The notes under the pieces were generated by a model. It saw only the letters and a program-made list of their open reading frames with translations, had not been told where the DNA came from and ran no database searches. From Haloferax namakaokahaiae (GTDB lineage Archaea; Halobacteriota; Halobacteria; Halobacteriales; Haloferacaceae), in the NCBI RefSeq assembly GCF_042663225.1, contig NZ_JBHTAA010000005.1, positions 1,178,001 to 1,242,000 on the forward strand: a stretch of DNA of 64,000 nt. The letters are read 5' to 3'. A program made the translations under genes and the position numbers. Shown piece by piece: positions 17,118 to 25,639 of this stretch (positions are counted from its first letter, which is position 1; every line of letters starts with the position of its first letter).

Positions 17118-17572
17118 CGCCGCGAATCTCGGCACGAGGGCTCGTCGTCGAGAAGGGCCGATTGCTGACCACACGGTACGAATCTAACGACGAACGGTGG
17201 TTTCTGACACCCGGCGGCGGCCAAGAACTCGGTGAGACACTCACGGAAACAGTTCGACGCGAAGTCCGCGAAGAGACGGGCTACGAGGTCGGCGTCGAAT
17301 CGCTCGCGTTCGTCAGAGACCTCGTTCCGTCGAATCATCACGGAGACGGCGACGACGACAATCACCGCGTAGACCACTTCTTCTGGTGCGAACTCGCCGA
17401 CGACGAACCGACTGCCCCGACCGAGTTCGACCGGAAGCAGGACGGAGTCGAGTGGCTCTCGCTCGACAGACTCCCCGTGGTGTCGTTCTTCCCGTCGGGA
17501 CTCGTCGGCCCGCTGTTGGCGCGGGTCGAAAGCGGCAATCGGGACGCGAGTTATCTCGGAGACGTTCGGTGA
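17114..17572 (+). CDS. Nudix hydrolase
   Basis: The 152-residue protein has a complete Nudix box at residues 35-57 (Gly35-x5-Glu41-x7-Arg49-Glu50-x2-Glu53-Glu54-x-Gly56), which binds Mg and hydrolyses nucleoside diphosphates linked to another group. An insertion of His, Asp and Asn residues near 75-90 is unusual. Overlap with mptD hints at a pterin diphosphate substrate, but this is only inferred from position. Confidence 0.85.
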   Translation: MTPRISARGLVVEKGRLLTTRYESNDERWFLTPGGGQELGETLTETVRREVREETGYEVGVESLAFVRDLVPSNHHGDGDDDNHRVDHFFWCELADDEPTAPTEFDRKQDGVEWLSLDRLPVVSFFPSGLVGPLLARVESGNRDASYLGDVR

Positions 17573-17660
17573 GAATTCGGGCTCGATCGCACCTGTGGCG
17601 CTCGATTTCACTTTCACTTTCGGGCTCGTTTTTAAACCCTCTCGTACTGAATACTATCGT

Positions 17661-18179
17661 ATGAGTCAAGCGACACTCGGTGACGACGCCCTGTTCGGAG
17701 AAGCAGCAGCAGAGATGCGTGCAGACGTGGAAGAACACCTCGACGAAGCGCGAGCGGTCCTTCCCGATGCTGACGACGTGTGGGAGACGGACGCTACGAA
17801 CGTCCTCGGCGTGCTCAACGGCCTTCGCTCGTCGCTCGACGTCGAAGATGCCTCTGAACACGTCCACCAGGCGAAGAAGTGGTACGTCATCGGCTCTCGC
17901 GCCGACGCCTTCGACGACCCAGAAGACCTCGAAGAAGCCATCGAGGAACTCGAAGAACTCCTCGAACTCGTCGAAGAGGCCCACGAACTCGTCGGCGAAC
18001 TCACGAACACGATGCCGAAGCTCAAAGGCGCACTCGCGGACGCCGCAGAGACCGCGGAGGAAGCAGAGGCTGACGCCGACGAGGACGAGGTGGAAGAAGA
18101 GGAAGCGGAAGAGGAAGAGGAAGAGGAAGAGGAAGAGGAAGAGGAAGAGGAAGAGGAAGAGGAAGAGGAAGAAGAGTAG
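17661..18179 (+). CDS. DUF5790 family protein with poly-glutamate tail
   Basis: The 172-residue haloarchaeal protein (start ATG 17661) has a helical domain of about 115 residues with 'HVHQAKKWYVIGSRADAFD', matching DUF5790. The last 45 or so residues are almost only Glu, encoded by a perfect hexanucleotide repeat. The tail adds strong negative charge and its length probably varies between strains without shifting the frame. The function is unknown. Confidence 0.75.
   Translation: MSQATLGDDALFGEAAAEMRADVEEHLDEARAVLPDADDVWETDATNVLGVLNGLRSSLDVEDASEHVHQAKKWYVIGSRADAFDDPEDLEEAIEELEELLELVEEAHELVGELTNTMPKLKGALADAAETAEEAEADADEDEVEEEEAEEEEEEEEEEEEEEEEEEEEEEE
18111..18170 (+). repeat. (GAGGAA)10 microsatellite inside a coding region
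   Basis: Ten perfect copies of GAGGAA encode Glu-Glu repeats at the C-terminus of the preceding gene. Imperfect units flank both ends. Confidence 0.95.
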
Positions 18180-18191
18180 CGACGCGAACGC

Positions 18192-18914
18192 TCACACACG
18201 CGGTCGGTCTTCGACCGCGCCGATGAGCGACGCGAGGGCCTCCGTCGCCCGCGTCTCGAGTTCCGCACCCAGCGCCGAATCACCCTCTCCGGGGTCGCCG
18301 ACCACGCCGTTTTCTGCGAATTCGTCCGAGTCGTGAGCCAGATTCACGCCCGCGACCCACTCTCCCCAGCGGTCGGCCGCGCCCTTCTGTGCCTCCTCGA
18401 TTCGGTCTTCTCGCACGAGTTCGGAGTGCGTGTGCCGAAGGAGTGCAGTCTCCAGTGGGCCGCCGTGACCCATCTTCGAACTGTGCTCGCCGACGGCGTC
18501 GAACCACGTGAAGGCGACCGAGTAGGCCTCGCCCGACCGCGAGACGCGCCGACAGACTTCTGCGAGGGCTTCGACGTTGCCGCCGTGGCCGTTGACGACG
18601 ACGACACGGTCGAAGCCGTGACTGGCGAGCGATTCGATAGTCTCGCGGACGTACGCGCGGAACGTGTCGGGTGAGACCCAGAGGGTGCCGGCGAAGTTCC
18701 GGTGTTCTTCGGCGACGCCGACCGGAATCGTCGGGGCGACGACCACGTCGCCGTCGTAGGCGTCTGCTCCACCTTCTGCAATCGTTTCGGCGTTGAGCGC
18801 GTCGGTGCCGAGCGGGGCGTGCGGGCCGTGTTGTTCGGTGCTCCCGACCGGAAGGAGCGCGAGGTCGGTATCGAGGTCGGAAACGTCCGTCCACGTGGCC
18901 TCGGAGAGTCGCAT
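18192..18914 (-). CDS. creatininase-family amidohydrolase, possibly ArfB
   Basis: The 240-residue protein has the creatininase metal motifs Gly-Ser-Thr-Glu-Gln-His-Gly-Pro-His, Asp in Gly-Thr-Asp-Ala, His in Val-Asn-Gly-His-Gly-Gly-Asn, and a late Glu in Gly-Gly-Pro-Leu-Glu-Thr. In archaea the best-known member is ArfB, which removes formate in riboflavin and F420 synthesis. That assignment is likely but cannot be separated here from other amidohydrolases. Confidence 0.75.
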   Translation of the reverse strand: MRLSEATWTDVSDLDTDLALLPVGSTEQHGPHAPLGTDALNAETIAEGGADAYDGDVVVAPTIPVGVAEEHRNFAGTLWVSPDTFRAYVRETIESLASHGFDRVVVVNGHGGNVEALAEVCRRVSRSGEAYSVAFTWFDAVGEHSSKMGHGGPLETALLRHTHSELVREDRIEEAQKGAADRWGEWVAGVNLAHDSDEFAENGVVGDPGEGDSALGAELETRATEALASLIGAVEDRPRV

Positions 18915-18962
18915 GGCGGAGGAACGCAGGGCGGTCCCTTAGTGTATGCTGTCGTCAGCGCG

Positions 18963-20900
18963 TCAGTCGTCGCTGGCGTCAACCTCCGCTTGGCGGCGGG
19001 CGGCGCGCTCGATGAACTCGTCGGGAAGTTGGTCGATTTCGCCGGCTTGGACGCCCCAGAGGTGGGCGTACAGTCCGCCGTCGCCGAGCAGGTCGTCGTG
19101 GGTACCGTGTTCGACGATGTGGCCGCCTTCGAGGACGACGATTTGGTCGGCGTCTTTGATGGTCGAGAGGCGGTGGGCGATGGCGAACGTCGTTCGGTCT
19201 GCGGTGAGTTCGTCCAGCGACCGCTGGATGAGCATCTCCGTCTCGGTGTCCACGTCCGAGGTGGCCTCGTCGAGAACGAGGATTTCGGGGTCTTTCAGGA
19301 TGGCACGCGCGATGGAGACACGCTGGCGTTGGCCGCCGGAGAGTTTCACGCCGCGCTCGCCGACTTTCGTGTCGTAGCCGTCGGGGAGGTTCGTGATGAA
19401 CTCGTGAGCCTCGGCGGCTTTGGCGGCCGCGACGATGTCGTCGTCGCTGGCGTCGAACGTCCCGTAGGCGATGTTCTCTTTCACCGTCCCGTAGAACAGG
19501 AACGTCTCTTGGCTCACGTAGCCGACCTGTCGGCGGAGGCTCCGAAGCGTCACCTCGCGGAGGTCCTGTCCGTCGATTCGGATGGCTCCCTCGTCCGTGT
19601 CGTACATCCGCATCAGGAGTTTGAGGACGGTCGATTTCCCCGCTCCAGTGGGACCGACGAGTGCCAAGGTTTCGCCGCCTGCGACGTCGAACGAGATGTC
19701 TTCGATGATGTTCTCGTTCTTGTCGTAGCCGAACGAGACGTCGTCGTACTCGACGCGTCCCTCGGTGATATCGAGTTCGGGAGCGTTCGGCTGTTCTTCG
19801 AGGCGGCCGGGTTCGTCCATCAGGCCGAAGATACGGGCGCTGGAGGCGCGAGCGCGCTGGTACATGTTGATAATCTGGCCGAACTGGGCGAGCGGCCAGA
19901 CGAACTGCTGGGTGAGCAGGATGAACGTGACGAACTCACCGACGGCGAGCGTCCCCGTGAAGGGACCGGGACCTTCGCCCTGGATGACCCACAGGCCGCC
20001 GACGAGGAAGGTGAGCGTGAAGCCGATTCCGGCGAGGATTCGCAGGGCGGGGAAGAACTTGATGCGCGTGTCGATGGCGTCCCAGTTGGCGTCGAAGTAG
20101 TCGCCGGAGACGTCATCGACGCGGTCGGATTCGTGGTTCTCGGCGTTGAACGTCTTGATGACCTGAATCCCGCCGAGGTTGTTTTCGAGGCGGGAGTTGA
20201 GCGTGCCGACCGACGAGCGCACGTCGGCGTACTTCGGCTGGATGATTTGGATGAACTTCCACGTGAACAGCGAGATGAGCGGGACCGGAAAGAGCGCGAC
20301 GAGCGCGAGTTGCCAGTTGTAAGAGAGGAGAATCGCCGCGATAGCCACGACCATCACCGAGAGTCTGAAAAAGGAGTTCATCCCGTCGTTGAGGAACCGT
20401 TCGAGTCGGTTCACGTCGTTCGAGAGGATGGACATCATCTCGCCGGTCTGTTTGTCGGCGAAGAACTCCATATTGAGTCGCTGCATCTGGTCGTAGGTGT
20501 CGGTCCGGATGGCGTGCTGGATGTGCTGGGCGAAGGAGTTCCAGCCCCAGTTGCGAAGCCAGTGGAACGCCGCGCCGCCGAGGAAACTCACGACGATGAT
20601 GCCGACGGCGAAGTAGAACTGACCGACGCGCGTACCGGGGACGAACGGGGCGACCCACGCCTCGGGGATGACGGGGAACCCGGCGGCGAACGATTTGTCC
20701 TGCCGGATGATGGCGTCGATAGCGAGGCCGAGAACGACGGGGGGGAGGAGGTCGAGGATGCGCGCGGCGACACTTGCGAGCACGCCGACCACGAACTGCG
20801 CGGTGTTCTCGCGGCCGTACTCGTCGAAGAGCCGACGCATCGGATTATCGACCCGCTCTTTCTGCACTTCGAACGGGTCGTCATCCGTATCTGGAGGCAT
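18963..20900 (-). CDS. ABC exporter, fused permease and ATPase
   Basis: The 645-residue half-transporter has six membrane helices (about 35-345) followed by an ATPase domain with Walker A Gly-Pro-Thr-Gly-Ala-Gly-Lys-Ser, signature Leu-Ser-Gly-Gly-Gln-Arg-Gln-Arg, Walker B Ile-Leu-Val-Leu-Asp-Glu and the switch His of Ala-His-Arg-Leu-Ser. It should work as a homodimer that exports lipids, drugs or peptides. No partner gene indicates the substrate. Confidence 0.92.
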   Translation of the reverse strand: MPPDTDDDPFEVQKERVDNPMRRLFDEYGRENTAQFVVGVLASVAARILDLLPPVVLGLAIDAIIRQDKSFAAGFPVIPEAWVAPFVPGTRVGQFYFAVGIIVVSFLGGAAFHWLRNWGWNSFAQHIQHAIRTDTYDQMQRLNMEFFADKQTGEMMSILSNDVNRLERFLNDGMNSFFRLSVMVVAIAAILLSYNWQLALVALFPVPLISLFTWKFIQIIQPKYADVRSSVGTLNSRLENNLGGIQVIKTFNAENHESDRVDDVSGDYFDANWDAIDTRIKFFPALRILAGIGFTLTFLVGGLWVIQGEGPGPFTGTLAVGEFVTFILLTQQFVWPLAQFGQIINMYQRARASSARIFGLMDEPGRLEEQPNAPELDITEGRVEYDDVSFGYDKNENIIEDISFDVAGGETLALVGPTGAGKSTVLKLLMRMYDTDEGAIRIDGQDLREVTLRSLRRQVGYVSQETFLFYGTVKENIAYGTFDASDDDIVAAAKAAEAHEFITNLPDGYDTKVGERGVKLSGGQRQRVSIARAILKDPEILVLDEATSDVDTETEMLIQRSLDELTADRTTFAIAHRLSTIKDADQIVVLEGGHIVEHGTHDDLLGDGGLYAHLWGVQAGEIDQLPDEFIERAARRQAEVDASDD

Positions 20901-20971
20901 GAGACTGTTGCAGGGGACCGTTACAGTAAAATGCTCTGGTGTGGGCGTGGGACGCCGGTTTTCACCACCAG

Positions 20972-21241
20972 TTACAGCACTCTGGACTCTATTTCGGCGT
21001 CGATGCCTGCTTCTTCGAGGTCCTGCCGAATCCGCTTTCGGAGCGGGTCGGGGACCGTCTCGCGGCCGACGGGAACTGCCGTCTCGCCGTCGCCTTTCAC
21101 TTTCCAGTAGAGCACGCAGTCCGAAGGCTCGTAGTACTCGATGCTATAGATGTCGTCCGCACCCTGATAGTGGACTCGCGCGGCGAATCCTTCGCCGTTC
21201 CATCCTTCGAGTTCAGCCAGCGCCGTGACGTGTTCGCCCAT
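20972..21241 (-). CDS. conserved haloarchaeal small protein
   Basis: The 89-residue acidic soluble protein has a compact alpha/beta composition ('IYSIEYYEPSDCVLYWKVKG') and no Cys pairs or membrane segment. I do not recognise a named family. Codon use and acidity are as in its neighbours, so it is probably a real gene. It may be co-transcribed with the DUF192 gene 40 nt upstream. Confidence 0.65.
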   Translation of the reverse strand: MGEHVTALAELEGWNGEGFAARVHYQGADDIYSIEYYEPSDCVLYWKVKGDGETAVPVGRETVPDPLRKRIRQDLEEAGIDAEIESRVL

Positions 21242-21281
21242 GTGTGTTCCCTCTCGGCGGAGGCTTTCGGAGGTTTCGCTT

Positions 21282-21776
21282 TCACTCGGTGACGATTCGG
21301 TCGCCGACTTCGATTCCGTTGTCGGTCGTGTAGTTGTACGGGAGTTCGAGGACGTATCGACCCTCGCCGCGGTAGCGCGCCAAGTCCGACTCGCTCGTCC
21401 CCTCTGGGTCGAGTTCGGCGTGATGGATGGTCGTAATCGTCCCGTTGTCGGCGACGAACACGATGTCGATGGGGAAGGCCATCTCGCGCATCACGTACGC
21501 GTAGGTGCCCGATTCGTCGTGGACGAACCACATTCCCTCGTCTTCGCCGAGCGATTCGGTGTCGCTCAGGCCGGTGTACCGTTTGGCGTAGGTGTCGGCG
21601 ACGCGGGCATCGACAGTCGCCAGCGTGTCGTTGGTCTCGGCATCGACGACGGTGAGGGTGGTTCGGTTGTAGTCGTCGGTCGCACCGGGGACGGCCGCGG
21701 GGTTGGTGACGTAGACGGCGACGCCCGCGACGACGAGAATGCCGACGACGAACGCGAACGAGCGGAGGCGGGCCAT
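21282..21776 (-). CDS. DUF192 family protein, membrane-anchored
   Basis: From the ATG at 21776 the protein has 164 residues. An N-terminal helix (about 7-27) is a signal anchor, followed by a DUF192 domain with 'RYTGLSDTESLGEDEGMWFV' and 'MREMAFPIDIVFV'. DUF192 proteins are small extracytoplasmic beta-barrel domains of unknown function. Upstream in-frame sequence to 21830 is possible but lacks conservation signs. Confidence 0.8.
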   Translation of the reverse strand: MARLRSFAFVVGILVVAGVAVYVTNPAAVPGATDDYNRTTLTVVDAETNDTLATVDARVADTYAKRYTGLSDTESLGEDEGMWFVHDESGTYAYVMREMAFPIDIVFVADNGTITTIHHAELDPEGTSESDLARYRGEGRYVLELPYNYTTDNGIEVGDRIVTE

Positions 21777-21868
21777 ATAGAACGTGACGGGTGCCTGCCG
21801 TCTAAGGATTCCGGCGCGCGTTCGAAACAAAAACCGTTATGAGCGCGAACCGGTTCGAATGAATTGCA

Positions 21869-21942
21869 GGGCTCGTGGTCTAGTTGGTTATGACGCGGCC
21901 TTTACAAGGCTGAGGTCGGTGGTTCGAATCCGCCCGAGCCCA
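21869..21942 (+). tRNA. tRNA-Val (UAC)
   Basis: A 74-nt cloverleaf with acceptor GGGCTCG/CGAGCCC, anticodon stem CGGCC/GGCTG around loop TTTACAA (anticodon TAC) and discriminator A. No intron. Confidence 0.87.
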
Positions 21943-21947
21943 CTTCT

Positions 21948-22056
21948 GACGACACAACACGACGAGCGTAGCGAGGAGTCTGTGTCGTCTGAGTGGGCGA
22001 CAAGGATTCGAAGCAGGGAGCGAACGAAGTGAGCGACTGAGGTTCGAATCCGCCCG
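21948..22056. repeat. hairpins and copy of tRNA-Val 3' end
   Basis: A perfect 9-bp stem GACGACACA/TGTGTCGTC (21948-21956 with 21981-21989) directly follows the tRNA. A second hairpin pairs GGATTCGAA (22004-22012) with TTCGAATCC (22043-22051). Its right arm belongs to a 16-nt direct copy (22041-22056) of the tRNA T-arm and acceptor base. The loop holds GGGAGCGAACGAAGTGAGCGAC. Confidence 0.85.
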
Positions 22057-23476
22057 TGATATTTGAAATTCAGCGAACAAGAAGTCCAGAAATAATCCCA
22101 ACTTTGCGAAGAGGCTTAGCAAGGGCATATGCGACCACCGGGAAAGCCAATACCGTCAGATCAGTCATAATCGGCTCTTGCAGATAGACTGGAAGCAATA
22201 ATATCGCCCCTGCTACAGCAACAACATACCCCAGTAACGGGTCGGCATCCGATTCATGAGATATTGCGGACATCACGACAAAAAATGAGAGAATTACAGG
22301 AAAAAATACAGGATTCGCCAACCCGGTTCCGAATTCAAACCCATCAATAAATGACTGGAGATAGTATCCGCAGATGCCCTCCAGAACAAGCAACCCGAGC
22401 ATCGAGTATAGGAAACGGTTCGAAATTTTCGGATTGCCATTTTGGTAGCGACCAGTCCACCACAACGAGAAAATAATCATTAGCCAGGTTAGCACCAGTG
22501 CGAAAATGAACGGAAGCATATTTGAACGGAGATTTGGGCTCTGCCAGAACATGTACATGAATGTATACTGGAATCGGATATACGACTCAGCCCATGCTCC
22601 GAGGTAGATACCCGCGAGTACTACAACCCCCAATGCGAATCCACGTGGACCAGAGTCCAATTGAGCCATGAGATTCGTTAGCCGACGCTCGACCCCAATT
22701 CGGAGCGAAGCATCCCCATATACCCAGCTCACAATTAGCGCGGAAATCACGACCATCTCCACGTAGAAACTGACCTGAGTAACGAGGGCAACCGCGGCCG
22801 AAAACAGAAACAGGTAGCTAGCGATTGGACCTACCCGTAACCCTGATGTTTGATTGTATATCTCGTCTGAGACTCCTTCTAGTAGTCCCAAAGTAAAGAA
22901 CGGTACAATAAGCACACATTGGGAGAAAATAGTCAATGAATACACTAGAATAGTCTGCTCGAAAAACGATAGTCTACCTAACTGAGGTGGTACGAGACCC
23001 AACGTAAGTGTGAAGTAGAAAAAAACAACCCACTGTAGAAAAACTAGTAGTGCGTAGCCACGCTGAGAGTGTGGCTGGGGCAAGAAGTTCGCTTTGATAG
23101 TAACAGTCCTAGTGACGACAGCACAAATCCACAGAACGGTTCCATACTCAAGTATCCAAAACACAGTCTCAAACTCGGGGTATGCTAATACTGCGAACGG
23201 AAGAAGCGAACCAGAGAGACCTATAACAAACCCTATTCGCTCAAGAAGAGACGAAACAAGTAATGGGGTCTCGGTGAGGATATTGAGAATTGCATACACC
23301 GATACCAAGTACCGAGGAGGAACCCTGTCCAGTAAATCTGATTTGTTTTGCAAAGTCAATCACGTGATGTTTTTGTAGTCGATAAGGATATGTCGAAACC
23401 ACATAACGTTGGCACACTCAGAATTGTAATATTATTCATTTGAATTGATTAGAGTCAAGCGGGTCGAATCCGCCCG
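22041..23476 (+). mobile_element. AT-rich insert at tRNA-Val flanked by tRNA-end repeats
   Basis: The 1.4 kb between the tRNA-end copies at 22041-22056 and 23461-23476 (15 of 16 identical) is visibly richer in A and T than its surroundings, and the change occurs at the repeats. It carries one gene, for a membrane protein, and no integrase. The outer repeats act like attachment-site remnants. It may be the remainder of a larger integrative element, or a small passenger mobilised in trans. Confidence 0.65.
22070..23359 (-). CDS. polytopic membrane protein of unknown family in the tRNA-Val insert
   Basis: The 429-residue protein has about 11-12 hydrophobic helices spread over its whole length with short loops. 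It is far less acidic than its neighbours and its codons favour A and T, both signs of transfer. No transporter signature, ATPase or catalytic motif is recognised. A polysaccharide-type polymerase or flippase would fit the shape but is not supported by motifs. It is the only cargo between the two tRNA-end repeats. Confidence 0.7.
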   Translation of the reverse strand: MTLQNKSDLLDRVPPRYLVSVYAILNILTETPLLVSSLLERIGFVIGLSGSLLPFAVLAYPEFETVFWILEYGTVLWICAVVTRTVTIKANFLPQPHSQRGYALLVFLQWVVFFYFTLTLGLVPPQLGRLSFFEQTILVYSLTIFSQCVLIVPFFTLGLLEGVSDEIYNQTSGLRVGPIASYLFLFSAAVALVTQVSFYVEMVVISALIVSWVYGDASLRIGVERRLTNLMAQLDSGPRGFALGVVVLAGIYLGAWAESYIRFQYTFMYMFWQSPNLRSNMLPFIFALVLTWLMIIFSLWWTGRYQNGNPKISNRFLYSMLGLLVLEGICGYYLQSFIDGFEFGTGLANPVFFPVILSFFVVMSAISHESDADPLLGYVVAVAGAILLLPVYLQEPIMTDLTVLAFPVVAYALAKPLRKVGIISGLLVR

Positions 23477-23530
23477 CACCTACCATTTCCACACAAACAA
23501 CCCTATTTCCCTCCCCGACCCACATCAATC

Positions 23531-23926
23531 GTGACACCCAAAGCCCTCAAACAACGACCACGCCGAACCCTCGCAGTCGTCGGCTACGCCCTCGCGGTCT
23601 TCGTCGCCTCGGTGGTCAACCCACCCGGCGGTGGTCAAGAGATGGCGACCACAGGTCCCTTCGGTCTCGTCGGTGTGGACAAGTGGCTCCACGCGATTGG
23701 ATACACCGTTCTGAGTGTCGGTCTCGCGTCGGCGCTCGACGCCCGAACTCGACGACTGCTACTGGCCAGCGCGGCAGGTGCAGTGATTTACGGGGCGGGA
23801 ATCGAAGTCGTTCAAGGGTTCCTCCCGTATCGGAGCCTCAGTATCGCCGACTTCGGGGCCAACGCGTTGGGTGCCGCGCTGGGGGTGGCGATTTGGGTCG
23901 CCGTCTGTCGGACATCAAACAGATGA
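23531..23926 (+). CDS. VanZ-like membrane protein
   Basis: The 131-residue protein has four membrane helices and the VanZ-like motifs 'DKWLHAIGYTVL' and 'EVVQGFLPYRSLSIADFGANALGAALG'. The acidic and aromatic residues in these define the family. VanZ proteins relate to teicoplanin resistance in bacteria; in archaea the role is unknown. Translation is read from a GTG at 23531 because no ATG gives a complete first helix. Confidence 0.82.
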   Translation: MTPKALKQRPRRTLAVVGYALAVFVASVVNPPGGGQEMATTGPFGLVGVDKWLHAIGYTVLSVGLASALDARTRRLLLASAAGAVIYGAGIEVVQGFLPYRSLSIADFGANALGAALGVAIWVAVCRTSNR

Positions 23927-23989
23927 TAAACATCTCGTGAGTAGGATTATCAAGGTCTCACTCGAAGAGGCGCAACGCGAGGGCAACAA

Positions 23990-24661
23990 ATGGGCATTGG
24001 CACGAAACGGACGGCGAAAACACTGGGACTCGCGGGCGCTGCTGCCGCTGGAACGTATCTGTTGGCACTCCGGCCGTGGCACAGCCGGTGGGGCGCGACG
24101 GACGACGAAACAGGCACTCCGCTTCCGGGCGACGACTTCGTCGCGGACGCGACGTCGAGTACGACCCGGGCAATCACGATTGCGGCACCCCCGCTGGCGG
24201 TTTGGGCGCGAATCATTCAACTGGGGCACGAAACGTACGACTCCGTCGGCGCGACTCGATTCGACGAGTGGCTCGGTCTCTCTGTTCGGAGACAGAACCC
24301 ACACGGCGCGGACGGACAGCTCTCGTTGGGAGACGAACTCCGACTCGGGCCGGCAGTTTCGGGGCTGCCGGTGTTCTCGGTTGCGGTTATCGACCCGGGT
24401 CGAACCCTCGTACTGAGCACGCCGGGGTGGGAGACGAGGTCGAGTGCGGCGACGTGGACGTTTGCACTCCGGCGAGTCGGTCCCGGTGCGACGAGACTCA
24501 TCATTCGATTCCAGAGTCAATCACGGACAGTTCGAGAGCGAGTGCGCAACCGACTCGTGGGCGAACCCCTCCAGTTCGCGCGCGAGCGAGCCTTGCTCAA
24601 AGGCGTCCGAGAACGGGCAGAGCGGGCACAGTCAGTCCCTCGCGGCGGCCGGCGAAGCTAA
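23990..24661 (+). CDS. SRPBCC-fold (START-like) protein with N-terminal helix
   Basis: The 223-residue protein has an N-terminal hydrophobic stretch (about 9-27), then a START-like domain beginning 'STTRAITIAAPPLAVWARIIQLG', the typical SRPBCC start. This fold binds hydrophobic ligands. The C-terminal 40 residues are rich in Arg and Glu. The ligand is unknown. Confidence 0.72.
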   Translation: MGIGTKRTAKTLGLAGAAAAGTYLLALRPWHSRWGATDDETGTPLPGDDFVADATSSTTRAITIAAPPLAVWARIIQLGHETYDSVGATRFDEWLGLSVRRQNPHGADGQLSLGDELRLGPAVSGLPVFSVAVIDPGRTLVLSTPGWETRSSAATWTFALRRVGPGATRLIIRFQSQSRTVRERVRNRLVGEPLQFARERALLKGVRERAERAQSVPRGGRRS

Positions 24662-24722
24662 CCCTTCGCGGACGGTCGATTCGAAAGTCTTTTTCCCTCT
24701 GTCCGGCTTCGGGTGAATGCAA

Positions 24723-24796
24723 GCCGCCTTAGCTCAGACTGGGAGAGCACTCGACTGAAGATCGAGCTGTCCCCGGTTCAAATCCGGGAGGCGGCA
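24723..24796 (+). tRNA. tRNA-Phe (GAA), copy 1
   Basis: A 74-nt cloverleaf with acceptor GCCGCCT/AGGCGGC, anticodon stem CTCGA/TCGAG around loop CTGAAGA and discriminator A. It is identical base for base to the copy at 28137-28210. Confidence 0.9.
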
Positions 24797-25119
24797 TTTT
24801 CCTGCGAACAACGTGAGCAGTGAAAATGCTCCCGAGCGGATTTGAATCAAAGAGCGACCGCAGGGAGCGACTGTGGTTCAAATCCGGGAGGCGGTACTTC
24901 TCTGAACCCACCCACCGAGCGAAGCGAGCGTGGTGGGTTCTGTAAGTGCGAAAACGACCGATTGAACCCGGCGAGTCGCAACCGCGAGTGCAACGAGCGG
25001 TCCGTCTCGACTCGGTTCAAATCCGGGAGGCGGCATTTTCCTGCGAACAACGTGAGCAGTGAAAATGCTCCCGAGCGGATTTGAATCAAGGAGCGACTGT
25101 GGTTCAAATCCGGGAGGCG
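24795..25119. repeat. array of three tRNA-Phe 3'-end copies with hairpin spacers
   Basis: Direct copies of the tRNA end (24775-24796) lie at 24875-24894, 25014-25035 and 25101-25119. The spacer after the tRNA and the spacer after the second copy are the same sequence except for a short deletion, so tRNA end plus spacer were duplicated together. Hairpins: CATTTTC/GAAAATG (24795-24801 with 24822-24828), GGATTTGAA/TTCAAATCC (24838-24846 with 24877-24885), GAACCCACC/GGTGGGTTC (24904-24912 with 24932-24940). The order is spacer hairpin, then T-arm hairpin. Confidence 0.88.
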
Positions 25120-25639
25120 ATACTTCTCATGAGAGCGACCCGTGAGAGAGCCTGCCAAATCGATTCATTCGAGAACATCAACTGAGGAATAAATTCGGAC
25201 GAATCGGTGGTGGAGTTGAATCAGTCACTAACGAGCTTTTAGCAGGCCACGGAAACGGACAGAGCATCGTTTAACGGGGACAATTCGAGGAGAGGTGAGC
25301 AGGAAAAACGCACTCCCCGAGGGTAATGCGACGAGTGAGTAACTGGTAAAAACATCGGCCGTCCGTTGACGGAGAGTTAGTAAAGGGGCTATAATCGATT
25401 AGGCCCGCAAAGGAACGCTTCGGCACGGCTTAATTCTCCTGAGTGAGACCTTCCAAGGCCGAAGTAAGTCGAATTCAGCCCGGACGTAACAGGAGAGAAC
25501 GAACAGTGACATCCGGCCAGAGGAAGTCGCTGCCGAACGCCGGCAAGTAGGTATTAAGAATCTTATCAGTATTGTAACCACGAAATACAGTGTTTTGGGA
25601 GTCTCCATAACAATGTGAGGATAGACCAACAGTACGGGT
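25120..25639. other. 520-bp intergenic region
   Basis: This lies between the tRNA-Phe array and the secreted protein gene. I see no convincing gene, RNA or repeat; a few short open frames lack haloarchaeal codon character. It is richer in A and T than coding DNA here. The promoter of the next gene should lie near its right end. Confidence 0.5.

Noticed and set aside
18702..21110. 802-codon plus-strand frame opposite the ABC exporter
   Set aside because: Shadow of the exporter gene; the minus strand has Walker A, Walker B and signature motifs.
24797..25119. CRISPR array
   Set aside because: Repeats are tRNA-Phe 3' ends of unequal spacing, the 'spacers' contain hairpins and one is duplicated, and no cas gene is near.
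25399..25629. Short minus-strand frames before the secreted protein gene
   Set aside because: Composition is unlike haloarchaeal proteins, two frames overlap each other, and no promoter or ribosome-binding site is evident.
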